Part shown: positions 45,608-53,904 of the stretch, piece after piece
Position numbering within the stretch: position 1 is the first letter of the stretch
Layout of the letters: each line of letters starts with the position of its first letter
Origin: Sphingomonas japonica
GTDB lineage: Bacteria > Pseudomonadota > Alphaproteobacteria > Sphingomonadales > Sphingomonadaceae
DNA length: 64,000 bases
Assembly (NCBI RefSeq): GCF_006346325.1
Contig: NZ_VDYR01000001.1
Location: 1,798,001-1,862,000 of the forward strand
Direction of reading: 5' to 3'
The notes under the pieces: model-generated
Told to the model about the DNA's origin: nothing
Databases searched by the model: none
Seen by the model: only the letters and a program-made list of their open reading frames with translations
Translations under genes and position numbers: made by a program

Positions 45608-46354
45608 ATGAGCTGGACCGAAGAACGTATCGCGACGCTGACCCGGATGTGGGAATCGGGCAGCACCGCCAGCCAGATCGCCGAGGATCTGGGCGGGATC
45701 AGCCGCAACGCCGTGATCGGCAAGGCCCATCGCCTCGGCCTCAAGCCGCGCCCGTCGCCGGTCAAGGCCGGGACGGCGGCAGCCCCGGCGCCGGCTGCGG
45801 CGCCTGCCACCAAGCCGAAGGCTGCGCCTGCCCCGCCCAAAAAGCCGGTTGCTGCCGCCGCTCCGAAACCCGAACAGGCTGCGCCGTTCGATCCTGCCCC
45901 TACCCCGCCTGCGCCTCGCCCCGCCAGTGCCGCGGTGCGCGCGTCGGCTCCGGTCGCCGACGATATCGACGCCGAACCGGCAGGTGAGGTGGCGGACGCC
46001 AAGCCCGCCGCACCTGCACCGGTGCTGCGTTCGGTCGGTCCGGGCGGCTTTCTTCGCCAGAATCCCGGTGAACAGGCCCCGCCGACGACTCCGGCCCCGC
46101 CGCGGCGGCTGGTGCCGGCGCGCCCGTCCGATGCGGTGGCCGGCAAGACGTCGCTGCTCGATCTCAACGACCGCATCTGCAAATGGCCGATCGGTCATCC
46201 CGGCGAGCCTGATTTCCATTTCTGCGGCGACAAGGTGAATCCCGGCTTCCCCTATTGCGTCGATCATTGCGGCCATGCCTATCAGGCGCAGCTGCCGCGC
46301 CGCGATCGCCGCCCGCCGCCGCCGCTGCCATATGGTGGCCCGCGCGTTCGATAG
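45608..46354 (+). CDS. gcrA: Cell cycle regulator GcrA
   Basis: Sigma-70-associated transcription factor controlling cell-cycle genes together with CcrM methylation in alphaproteobacteria. It has 248 residues, longer than the Caulobacter protein of about 173. The N-terminal HTH is SWTEERIATLTRMWESGSTA to IGKAHRLGL (2-45). A very long Ala/Pro linker (about 50-175) follows. The C-terminal domain CKWPIGHPGEPDFHFCGD with PYCVDHC (about 190-220) binds the sigma factor. Single gene. Confidence 0.93.
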   Translation: MSWTEERIATLTRMWESGSTASQIAEDLGGISRNAVIGKAHRLGLKPRPSPVKAGTAAAPAPAAAPATKPKAAPAPPKKPVAAAAPKPEQAAPFDPAPTPPAPRPASAAVRASAPVADDIDAEPAGEVADAKPAAPAPVLRSVGPGGFLRQNPGEQAPPTTPAPPRRLVPARPSDAVAGKTSLLDLNDRICKWPIGHPGEPDFHFCGDKVNPGFPYCVDHCGHAYQAQLPRRDRRPPPPLPYGGPRVR

Positions 46355-46356
46355 CT

Positions 46357-46443
46357 TTACGCAAGTTGCGGGATATCGCCCCGTTTTCGAGCGAATCGCG
46401 CGCTTCGCCGGCTTGGAGATGACGTGAATTACGCAAGTGGCGG
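46357..46443. repeat. Pair of direct 15-base repeats in the gcrA/tadE intergenic region
   Basis: TTACGCAAGTTGCGG at 46357-46371 and TTACGCAAGTGGCGG at 46429-46443, one difference in 15, 72 bases apart. The second lies 49 bases before the TadE-like start. They look like two sites for one regulator of the TadE/TadG-like pair, or a remnant of a duplication. Confidence 0.6.
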
Positions 46444-46491
46444 CCGTGGTCGGCTAGCCGGTTGGTGAACCATGCCCGCTAGCCTTGCAAA

Positions 46492-46917
46492 ATGGCTATT
46501 CGAACCTTTCGCACCGCCGCCTTTGGCGACCGCCGCGCCGCCGCGCTGATCGAATTCGCAATCGCCGCGCCGGTGCTGGTGCTGCTGTTGCTCGGCATAG
46601 TCGGTTATGGCCAGTATTTCCTGCTCGCGCATAGTGCGCAGCAGCTTGCCAACGACGCCGCCCGCGTCGCGATCGCCGGGGTCACCGCGCAGGAACGCGA
46701 AGCGATCGCCACCGCTGCAGTCGACGACGGCGGCGCCGCGCTGGGCATCGTCGATGCCGAAAACCTGACCAGTGTCGTGCGCGAACAGTCCGGGCGCATC
46801 GAAGTCGATGTCGCGGTCGATGCCTCGGACGGGGCGATGTTCTCGGTCCCGATCGTCCCGATGCCGCCGAGCACGATCGTGCGCCGCGCCGCTGCGCGCA
46901 TTGGCGAGGCATCGTGA
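46492..46917 (+). CDS. TadE-family pilus assembly-like protein
   Basis: A 141-residue protein with a basic N-terminus, then ALIEFAIAAPVLVLLLLGIV (about 18-37), the prepilin-like TadE signal with the conserved Glu after the processing site. The rest is a small periplasmic domain. TadE pseudopilins usually sit in a tad locus; none of the other tad genes (tadA, cpaB, rcpA) is here. Coupled to the next gene by an overlap. Confidence 0.82.
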   Translation: MAIRTFRTAAFGDRRAAALIEFAIAAPVLVLLLLGIVGYGQYFLLAHSAQQLANDAARVAIAGVTAQEREAIATAAVDDGGAALGIVDAENLTSVVREQSGRIEVDVAVDASDGAMFSVPIVPMPPSTIVRRAAARIGEAS

Positions 46918-48551
46918 TGCGGCGGCTTCGCCTCGGGCGGCGCGGCGGGATCGGCCCGATCTTCGCGTGCGGCCTGCCGATGCTGATCGGCTCGGCGGCG
47001 CTGGCGGTCGATCTCGGCGCGGCGCAGCTGGAATCGCGGCGGCTGCAGGGCATCGCCGACGCTGCTGCGCTGGCGGCTGCGGGCAATCCGGCCAGGGCGC
47101 AGGCTACCGCAGAAGCCGTGGTCGCCGAATCGGGATGGACCGGCTCGGTCACCACCGAGGCGACACGCGGCCGGTATCGCCGCGATGCCGCCATCCCCGT
47201 CGCCGACCGGTTCGATGCCACCGGCGCGGTCAATGCGGTGCGCGTGCGGCTGGAGGGCGGGGCCCCGACCTATTTCGCCCGGATCTTCGGCGCGCGGCAT
47301 GTCGCTGTGGCGCGCACCGGCACTGCAATGCGCAGCGACTATGCCGCCTTCTCGATCGGCAGCCGCCTCGCCGCGGTCGATGGCGGACTGCTCAACGGGC
47401 TGCTCGGCGCGCTGACGGGAAGCAGCGTGTCGCTCAGCGTGATGGACTATAACGCGCTGATCGGCACCGATATCGACTTGCTGGCGTTTCTGGGTGCGCT
47501 CCGCACCACCGCCTCGCTCGGTGCTGTCAGCTATGACGACGTTCTTGCGGCGCAGGTGACGCGATCGCAACTGCTCGACGCGATGGCGGCGGTGGTCGGC
47601 GACGCGACCGCGCGGAACGCGCTGGCGGGGCTGGCCGACGCCGCGGGCGGCGGCACCGTCGCGCTGGCACCCTTGTTCGATCTCGGCCCGATCGGCGATC
47701 TCGACCGCGGCGAGGCCGGGCTGGTCCGGGTCAATGCGATGGCGATGCTGAGCACGCTGCTCCAGCACGGCTCGGGCGTGCGACAGGTCGATCTCGACCT
47801 GGGCGCGACCGTTCCCGGTCTGGCGCGGACCCGGGTGCGCGTGGCAATCGGCGAGCGCCCGCAAGGATCGCCGTGGATCTCGATCACCGAACTCGGCACG
47901 CCGATCCTGCGTACCGCGCAGGCGCGGATCTATGTCGAGGCGAAGCTCGGCGGGATCGCGCTGGGCGGTCTCGGCACGATCGCCGGGATCGAACTGCCGC
48001 TGTTCGTCGAACTGGCCAGCGCCGAAGCGCGGCTGACGGACATTTCCTGCGCCACCCGCGCCACGCGATCGGTTTCGATCGAGGCACGCACCGGCCCCGG
48101 CAAGGCGGCCATCGCCCGCATCGATACCGGCAAGCTCGATGATTTCTCGACGCCCATGACCTTCGCCAAGGCGCGCCTCGTCGATACCTTGCTGGTCGAT
48201 ATCGACGGAAAGTCGGTCGTCGATCTCGGCAGCGTCGAACCCTGGCAGCAATTGCGGTTCAGCGGCACCGAAGTCGATGCGGCGAGCGTGCGGACGATCT
48301 CGTCGTCGCATGCGCTCGAAGGGGTCGCAGTCAGCCTATTGCGCACCATCGAATTGACGCCGGTGGTAGGCGGCTTCCTGCCGTTGCCGGTCGGGCCGAT
48401 CGTCAACGCGCTCGGCGCCGCGCTCATCCCGCTCGGCCCCGCGCTCGACAGTCTCGTCAACGTCGCGACCGGCGCGATCGGGCTGCGCTATGGCCAGGCC
48501 GATGTGCGCGTCACCGGGATGCGCTGCGGCAGGCCGGTGCTGGTCGCATAA
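46917..48551 (+). CDS. TadG-like protein with large exported domain
   Basis: A 544-residue protein with an N-terminal TadG-type region: basic start, GGIGPIFACGLPMLIGSAALAVDLG (membrane segment), then LQGIADAAALAAA. The long part that follows (about 120-540) is Ala/Leu/Gly-rich, probably exported, with a cysteine in ISCATRA and another in MRCGRP. No von Willebrand metal site (DxSxS) was found, unlike classical TadG. The ATG overlaps the TadE stop by one base; a GTG one codon earlier is possible. Confidence 0.78.
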   Translation: MRRLRLGRRGGIGPIFACGLPMLIGSAALAVDLGAAQLESRRLQGIADAAALAAAGNPARAQATAEAVVAESGWTGSVTTEATRGRYRRDAAIPVADRFDATGAVNAVRVRLEGGAPTYFARIFGARHVAVARTGTAMRSDYAAFSIGSRLAAVDGGLLNGLLGALTGSSVSLSVMDYNALIGTDIDLLAFLGALRTTASLGAVSYDDVLAAQVTRSQLLDAMAAVVGDATARNALAGLADAAGGGTVALAPLFDLGPIGDLDRGEAGLVRVNAMAMLSTLLQHGSGVRQVDLDLGATVPGLARTRVRVAIGERPQGSPWISITELGTPILRTAQARIYVEAKLGGIALGGLGTIAGIELPLFVELASAEARLTDISCATRATRSVSIEARTGPGKAAIARIDTGKLDDFSTPMTFAKARLVDTLLVDIDGKSVVDLGSVEPWQQLRFSGTEVDAASVRTISSSHALEGVAVSLLRTIELTPVVGGFLPLPVGPIVNALGAALIPLGPALDSLVNVATGAIGLRYGQADVRVTGMRCGRPVLVA

Positions 48552-48775
48552 GCCACCGGGAATGTTGCCATAATGCCACGCTGACCCGAGCAAAACGGCG
48601 AAACCGCGAAACCGCTGTCCTAGATCGCGCTGCTCTGCCACACTCGCCTTTGCATGCAGCCCGATCGCTCCGCGTCCGCCCTGTCGCCATTCCAGTGCCA
48701 CCGTTCGCCGACCGCCCGATCCCGCCGGATCGACCCGGGACATGCCCTCGCCTTCCGCCTGCCCGAAAGGATCGC

Positions 48776-49783
48776 ATGAGCCGCAAGCCTGTCCCCGCAC
48801 AGTCGGGGGATCGCAGCCGAGTCGAGGTCAATTTCGACCGGCCCCAGTTGCTGCCACGGCTGTTTGGCGAATTTGACAGCAACATCCTCGCGCTCGAGGA
48901 ACGGCTCGGGGTCTACATCCACGCCCGCGGCCAGCGCGTGCTGATCGAGGGGTCGGCCGAAGCGGTCGCGCATGCCCGCGAGGTGCTCCAGGAGCTCCAT
49001 GCCCGGGTGATTCGCGGCGAGGATGTCGATACCGGCCTGATCGATGCTGTGATCGCGATGGCCAGCGAGCCGACGCTGCGCGGCATCATTCGCGCCGATG
49101 GCGGCGGGACCGGCGGCAACCCGTCGATTATGATCCGCACGCGCAAGAAGACGATCGTACCGCGCTCGGTCGCGCAGACGCATTACATGCGCCAGCTGAT
49201 ATCGAACGACATCATCTTCGCGCTGGGGCCGGCGGGCACCGGCAAGACCTATATCGCGGTGGCGCAAGCCGTCGCGCAGCTTATCACCGGCAGCGTCCAG
49301 CGCCTGATTCTGTCGCGTCCCGCGGTCGAGGCGGGCGAAAAGCTCGGCTTCCTGCCCGGCGACATGAAGGACAAGGTCGATCCGTATCTGCGGCCTTTGT
49401 ACGATGCGCTCAACGACTGCCTTCCCGCCGAGCAGGTCGAGCGGCGCATCGCATCGGGAGAGATCGAGATCGCGCCGATCGCGTTCATGCGCGGGCGCAC
49501 GCTGGCCGACGCCTTCGTGATCCTCGACGAGGCGCAGAACACCACGCCGATGCAGATGAAGATGTTCCTCACCCGCTTCGGCCAGAACAGCCGGATGGTG
49601 GTGTGCGGCGATCCCAACCAGACCGACCTGCCCGGCGGGACGCGCTCCTCTGGCCTCAACGATGCAGTCGAACGGCTCGAGGGCGTCGAGGGAATGGCGT
49701 TCTGCCGTTTCACCTCGGCCGATGTCGTGCGCCACCCGATCGTCGGGCGCATCGTCGATGCCTATGAAGGGCCTGGTGCATGA
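48776..49783 (+). CDS. phoH: PhoH family P-loop ATPase/RNA-binding protein
   Basis: A 335-residue PhoH-like protein, thought to act in RNA metabolism with YbeY. It has a KH-like region at about 40-90 (GVYIHARGQRVLIEG), Walker A GPAGTGKT near 152, and Walker B AFVILDEAQNTTPMQMKMFL. SRPAVEAGEKLGFLPGD is the family signature. The ATG overlaps nothing upstream; AAGGATCGC lies before it. The 224 bases before it hold no gene. Overlaps ybeY by four bases. Confidence 0.94.
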   Translation: MSRKPVPAQSGDRSRVEVNFDRPQLLPRLFGEFDSNILALEERLGVYIHARGQRVLIEGSAEAVAHAREVLQELHARVIRGEDVDTGLIDAVIAMASEPTLRGIIRADGGGTGGNPSIMIRTRKKTIVPRSVAQTHYMRQLISNDIIFALGPAGTGKTYIAVAQAVAQLITGSVQRLILSRPAVEAGEKLGFLPGDMKDKVDPYLRPLYDALNDCLPAEQVERRIASGEIEIAPIAFMRGRTLADAFVILDEAQNTTPMQMKMFLTRFGQNSRMVVCGDPNQTDLPGGTRSSGLNDAVERLEGVEGMAFCRFTSADVVRHPIVGRIVDAYEGPGA

Positions 49784-50292
49784 TCGACGTCGCCGTGCTG
49801 CGCGAAGAGGGCTGGTCGGCCGATATCGACTGGGACGCGCATGCCGAGGCCGCAATCGCCGCCGCGATCGCGCGCACGCCCTACGCCGAATGGATCGCGC
49901 ATCCGGTGCTGATCGAGGTCGCGGTGCGGCTGACGTCGAACGACGAGGTGCAGACGCTCAACCGGCAGTACCGGCAGAAGGACCGGCCGACCAACGTACT
50001 GTCGTTTCCGATGGTGCAGCCCGATCTGCTCGATGCGGTTACCCTCAACAGCGACGATGGCGAGGTGCTGCTCGGCGACATCGTGCTGGCGCGCGGCGTA
50101 TGCGCCGACGAGGCGGAAGAGCGCGGGATCGCGCTTGCCGATCATGCCGCCCACTTGATAGTGCATGGCTGCCTGCATCTGCTGGGCTATGACCATCAGG
50201 GAGACGCCGATGCCGAGGCGATGGAGCAGATCGAGCGGATCACGCTCGAGAGCCTCGGACTGCACGACCCCTATCCGGTTCGCGAGGATTGA
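49780..50292 (+). CDS. ybeY: Endoribonuclease YbeY
   Basis: Zinc metalloenzyme for 16S rRNA maturation and ribosome quality control, 170 residues. The zinc-binding motif HGCLHLLGYDH supplies H129, H133 and H139. VLSFP (about 73-77) and LGDIVLA are conserved. The ATG overlaps the phoH stop (ATGA). Confidence 0.96.
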   Translation: MIDVAVLREEGWSADIDWDAHAEAAIAAAIARTPYAEWIAHPVLIEVAVRLTSNDEVQTLNRQYRQKDRPTNVLSFPMVQPDLLDAVTLNSDDGEVLLGDIVLARGVCADEAEERGIALADHAAHLIVHGCLHLLGYDHQGDADAEAMEQIERITLESLGLHDPYPVRED

Positions 50293-50301
50293 ACGAAGCT
50301 G

Positions 50302-51213
50302 ATGTCGGAAGACGCAACTGGCAGCGAAGGCGGGCAATCCGGCAGCGAAGGCGGCATATGGCGCGGCCTGCGCGCGATGCTGTTCGGCACCGAACAGGGC
50401 GAGACGCTGCGCGACCAGATCGAGGAGATCATCGCCGAGCATGAGGCCGAAGGGGGACGCCCGGTCGCGGGCGACCTTGCCCCGCTCGAACTGCAGATGA
50501 TCCGCAACCTGCTGCATTTCGGCGAGCGCGACGCCGGCGACATGGGCGTGCCGCGTGCCGACATCATCGCGGTAGAGGAAACCACCAGCTTCGCGGAAGT
50601 CGTCGCGCTGTTCGCCGATGCCGGTCACAGCCGCTTGCCGGTCTATCGCGGCAACCTCGATACAGTTGTCGGCATGGTGCACATCAAGGACGTGTTCAAT
50701 ATCCTCGCGACCGATGCGCCGCATCCCGAAACGATCCGCGAGCTGGTCCGCCAGCCGCTTTATGTCCCGCAGTCGATGGGCGCGCTCGACCTGCTAACGC
50801 GGATGCAGGGCGGGCGCGTCCACCTGGCAGTGGTGCTCGATGAGTATTCGGGAACCGAAGGCCTCATCACCATCGAGGATCTGGTCGAGGAGATCGTCGG
50901 CGAGATCGAGGACGAGCATGACGACGCGCCCATCAACCTGCTGATCCCGCTCGATGACGGCGGCTGGGAAGCCGATGCCCGCGCCGAGCTCGAGGACGTG
51001 GCAGAGGCGATCGATCCCCGGCTGGGCGAGATTGACGAGGACGTCGAGACGCTGGCGGGGCTCGCGTTCGTCCTGGCCGGCCGCGTTCCCCAAGCGGGCG
51101 AATGCCTGCGCCATGAAAGCGGCTGGACGCTAGAAGTGCTCGAAGCCGATTCACGCCGCGTCTCGCGCGTGCGTCTCCATCCCCCAGCAACGGAACCCTC
51201 GGCCGACAGCTGA
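50302..51213 (+). CDS. corC: Hemolysin family protein / CorC-like CBS-domain protein
   Basis: A 303-residue cytoplasmic protein with two CBS domains (about 75-195; MVHIKDVF and LLTRMQGGRVHLAVVLDEY) and a C-terminal CorC_HlyC domain (about 205-300). It belongs to the magnesium/cobalt-efflux-associated family. The typical DUF21 membrane domain is missing, as in CorC proper. The gene follows ybeY at nine bases, the common phoH-ybeY-corC order; lnt is 2.7 kb away. Confidence 0.92.
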   Translation: MSEDATGSEGGQSGSEGGIWRGLRAMLFGTEQGETLRDQIEEIIAEHEAEGGRPVAGDLAPLELQMIRNLLHFGERDAGDMGVPRADIIAVEETTSFAEVVALFADAGHSRLPVYRGNLDTVVGMVHIKDVFNILATDAPHPETIRELVRQPLYVPQSMGALDLLTRMQGGRVHLAVVLDEYSGTEGLITIEDLVEEIVGEIEDEHDDAPINLLIPLDDGGWEADARAELEDVAEAIDPRLGEIDEDVETLAGLAFVLAGRVPQAGECLRHESGWTLEVLEADSRRVSRVRLHPPATEPSADS

Positions 51214-51260
51214 TCCGAAGCCGCTTGGCCCCGGCCGCACCACGCACTATCTGAGGGCCA

Positions 51261-52586
51261 ATGCGCAAACACATCCTGATCGTCGTCGGCATCTTCGTAG
51301 TGATCGGCGCAGCCGTCCTGATCTATCTGCTCCAGCCCGATCGTGCCAGGCTCGCGGTTGCCGCGGTCACCGGCCGGACGCCGCAGATCGCTGCGGCGCG
51401 CACGCAGGTGCTGCCGACGGTCAACATCGCGGACCCGATCGGGTGGAACGGCGCCGCGCCGACCGCCGCGGCCGGGCTGCGTGTTCAGCCGTTCGCCAGC
51501 GGGCTCGATCATCCGCGCTGGATGCTCACCCTTGCCAATGGCGACGTGCTGGTTGCGGAGACCAACTCGCCCCCGCGCGAGGGCGGCGGCATCACCGGCA
51601 CGGTGATGAACTGGCTGATGGGCCGCGCCGGGGCCGGGGTGCCTTCGGCGAACCGTATCACCCTGCTGCGCGACGCGAATGGCGACGGCGTGGCGGAGGC
51701 GCGGTCGGTACTGCTGACCGGGCTCAATTCCCCGTTCGGCATGGCCGTTGTTGGACCCTGGCTGTACGTTGCCAATACCGATGCGCTGGTGCGCTTCCCG
51801 TTCACGGTCGGTCAGACCAGGATCACGGCGGCGCCGGAAAAGATCATCGACCTTCCCGGTGGCGGCAATCACTGGACGCGCAACGTCGTCGCCAATCCGG
51901 ACGGCGACACACTGTTCGTCAGCGTCGGATCGGCCACGAACATCGCCGATAACGGCATCGCCGCTGAGGAGGGTCGCGCCCTGATCCTGGAGGTTAACCC
52001 GGCGACGAAGACGTCGCGCATCTTTGCGGCGGGGCTGCGCAATCCGGTGGGGATGGCGATCAATCCCGACACCCGCCGCCTGTGGACCGTCGTCAACGAA
52101 CGCGACATGCTGGGATCGGATACGCCGCCCGACTATATGACGCAGGTCGAATTCGGCGGTTTCTACGGCTGGCCGTACAGCTATTGGGGTGGCTATGTCG
52201 ATCCACGGGTGGAGACCGAACGTCCCGACCTGCTCGAATACACCGCCCGTCCCGACTATGCGCTGGGACCGCATACCGCCTCGCTGGGGCTCAGCTTCGC
52301 TGGCGAAGCAAAGCTCGGTCCGCGGTTCGCCAGGGGAGCGTTCGTCGGCCAGCATGGCTCGTGGAACCGCGTGCCCGCATCGGGATACAAGGTCGTCTAC
52401 GTGCCGTTCGCGCCGAACGGCTTCCCCGTGCCCGGTGCCAAGCCGGTCGACGTGCTCACCGGTTTCCTTAACGACGAGGGGGATGCGCGCGGACGTCCGG
52501 TCGGGGTCATCGCCGACCGTTCGGGCGCACTGCTCGTCGCCGACGATGTCGGCAACGTCATCTGGCGCGTCAGCGCCGCACCGTGA
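51261..52586 (+). CDS. Sorbosone dehydrogenase-like PQQ-type beta-propeller protein
   Basis: A 441-residue exported protein with an N-terminal membrane anchor or signal (about 5-25). The beta-propeller layout of the soluble glucose/sorbosone dehydrogenase family is seen in LDHPRWMLTLANGDVLVAET, the GLRNPVGMAINP block, and VVNERDMLGSD; the active-site-like FGWPYSYW (GFYGWPYSYWGG) comes near 296-303. Substrate and cofactor are not shown; no pqq genes are in the window. It overlaps the convergent PRC-barrel gene by 17 bases. Confidence 0.85.
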   Translation: MRKHILIVVGIFVVIGAAVLIYLLQPDRARLAVAAVTGRTPQIAAARTQVLPTVNIADPIGWNGAAPTAAAGLRVQPFASGLDHPRWMLTLANGDVLVAETNSPPREGGGITGTVMNWLMGRAGAGVPSANRITLLRDANGDGVAEARSVLLTGLNSPFGMAVVGPWLYVANTDALVRFPFTVGQTRITAAPEKIIDLPGGGNHWTRNVVANPDGDTLFVSVGSATNIADNGIAAEEGRALILEVNPATKTSRIFAAGLRNPVGMAINPDTRRLWTVVNERDMLGSDTPPDYMTQVEFGGFYGWPYSYWGGYVDPRVETERPDLLEYTARPDYALGPHTASLGLSFAGEAKLGPRFARGAFVGQHGSWNRVPASGYKVVYVPFAPNGFPVPGAKPVDVLTGFLNDEGDARGRPVGVIADRSGALLVADDVGNVIWRVSAAP

Positions 52587-53028
52587 CCCCGGCGGCAAGC
52601 GGCGCGTCTTCGTTGGGCAGCGCCAGCAACTGCTCGGCGGTCATCGTCGTGACCAGGTCCCAGTCGCCGCCGCGCTTGACGGCGCGCAGTCCGGTCAGCG
52701 GTACCTGAACATCGCGATCGGTCTCGCCGATCTCGGCGATGAGGCCGACCACTGCGCCGTCGGCGCCGATCAACAGATGCTCGATCTCGCCAAGTTCGGC
52801 ATCGCTGCCATCGACCAGTTCGGCATCGTCGATCTGGTCAGCGGTCAGGCCGAACGCCGTGCCCGGGCCGGTCGCGGTAGCATCGGCGACATCGCTCGCG
52901 GTGGCTGCGTCTTCCGCCATCACCACGCCGTTGCGGACGATCTCGGTGCCGTCCGGTGCGGGTGGCCCGTCGCTGCACGCCGCGGCGAAGATCGCCATTC
53001 CGCTCACCCAGAACATCTCGCGGACCAT
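52570..53028 (-). CDS. PRC-barrel domain lipoprotein
   Basis: A 152-residue lipoprotein with lipobox AAAC (Cys18 from this start) after a short hydrophobic stretch, then a Thr/Ala/Asp-rich linker with many acidic residues and a PRC-barrel-like domain at about 80-150 (LIGADGAVVGLIAEIGETDRD split around a strand). Function unknown. A GTG three codons earlier and an ATG four codons later are also possible starts. First inserted gene after corC, on the minus strand. Confidence 0.78.
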   Translation of the reverse strand: MVREMFWVSGMAIFAAACSDGPPAPDGTEIVRNGVVMAEDAATASDVADATATGPGTAFGLTADQIDDAELVDGSDAELGEIEHLLIGADGAVVGLIAEIGETDRDVQVPLTGLRAVKRGGDWDLVTTMTAEQLLALPNEDAPLAAGVTVRR

Positions 53029-53093
53029 CGCCAACACCCCTTTAATCTACATCAGGTTCGACAACCCCTGCCAGTCGCCGCGGTTCCGGCGGG

Positions 53094-53396
53094 TCAGCGC
53101 AGCAGGGTCGGCCCCACCTTGGCGAGCTTTTCGCGGATCTTGGCGGCAAACAAGCCCAGAAACGGGGGAAGGTCGATTGCGGCATGGACATTGGTGTCGG
53201 CGACATCGAGGCGACATGCCACCCGCTGCCCCATCGCGGCCACGGTGAAATGCATCGTGTCGCCTTCCCAGCGGTGATCGACCGCGGCGCCGCCGGGGAA
53301 CATCCCCGCCAGCTTGCCGATTCCGCCGCCAATGCGGTCGCGGGCGGCGTCGCGGCCGAGCTTGTGGGGAATGTCGATTTCAACCGGCTGGGTCAT
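53094..53396 (-). CDS. Polyhydroxyalkanoic acid system family protein
   Basis: A 100-residue cytoplasmic protein matching the PHA_gran_rgn family from memory: [14 protein letters not shown] at the N-terminus, a central strand with [12 protein letters not shown], and a C-terminal [18 protein letters not shown]. It may bind polyester granules or control their formation, but no phaC gene is nearby. The ATG overlaps the upstream VOC gene's stop by four bases. Confidence 0.82.
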   Translation of the reverse strand: MTQPVEIDIPHKLGRDAARDRIGGGIGKLAGMFPGGAAVDHRWEGDTMHFTVAAMGQRVACRLDVADTNVHAAIDLPPFLGLFAAKIREKLAKVGPTLLR

Positions 53397-53824
53397 GTCG
53401 GGTCCTTGGCAAACAGCATCGCATCGTCGGCAAACGCCTTGAACTCGAGCGCGTTGCCGCTCGGGTCGCAAAAGAACATCGTCGCCTGCTCGCCGATTTC
53501 GCCCTTGAAGCGGATATGCGGATAGATGCCGAACGCTATGCCCACGGCCTCTACGCGCCTCGCCAGTGCCTGCCAGTCGGCCATGGTCAGGACCACGCCG
53601 AAATGCGGGACGGGTACGGCGTGGCCGTCGACTGGGTTGCTCGCCGCCAATCTGGTCGCTGTCTCGGCGAGATGCGCGACGATCTGATGGCCGAACAGGT
53701 CGAAGTCGATCCAGCGCGCCGAGGACCGGCCCTCGGCGCAGCCCAGCACGCCACCGTAAAAGGCACGCGCGGCGGAAAGGTCGTGGACCGGAAAGGCGAG
53801 GTGGAACGGGCGCAGTGTCGACAT
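53393..53824 (-). CDS. VOC family protein (glyoxalase/bleomycin-resistance fold)
   Basis: A 143-residue protein with two VOC half-barrels. [20 protein letters not shown] opens the first with a His metal ligand, PHFGVVL near 73 opens the second, and [15 protein letters not shown] near 117-131 gives the Glu ligand. The enzyme's substrate is unknown. Coupled to the PHA-family gene by an ATGA overlap; divergent from lnt. Confidence 0.88.
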   Translation of the reverse strand: MSTLRPFHLAFPVHDLSAARAFYGGVLGCAEGRSSARWIDFDLFGHQIVAHLAETATRLAASNPVDGHAVPVPHFGVVLTMADWQALARRVEAVGIAFGIYPHIRFKGEIGEQATMFFCDPSGNALEFKAFADDAMLFAKDPT

Positions 53825-53904
53825 CGCCCATCGCTATCGCAGGAATGCCCGGCGGCAAAGCCCGCGCTTGCGCAAGCCCGGCGGCGCGGCGATAGCACGC
53901 ACCC

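Noticed and set aside
48552..48775. Small gene before phoH
   Set aside because: The 224 bases contain no frame with a ribosome binding site and plausible composition; miaB, often found before phoH, is absent here.
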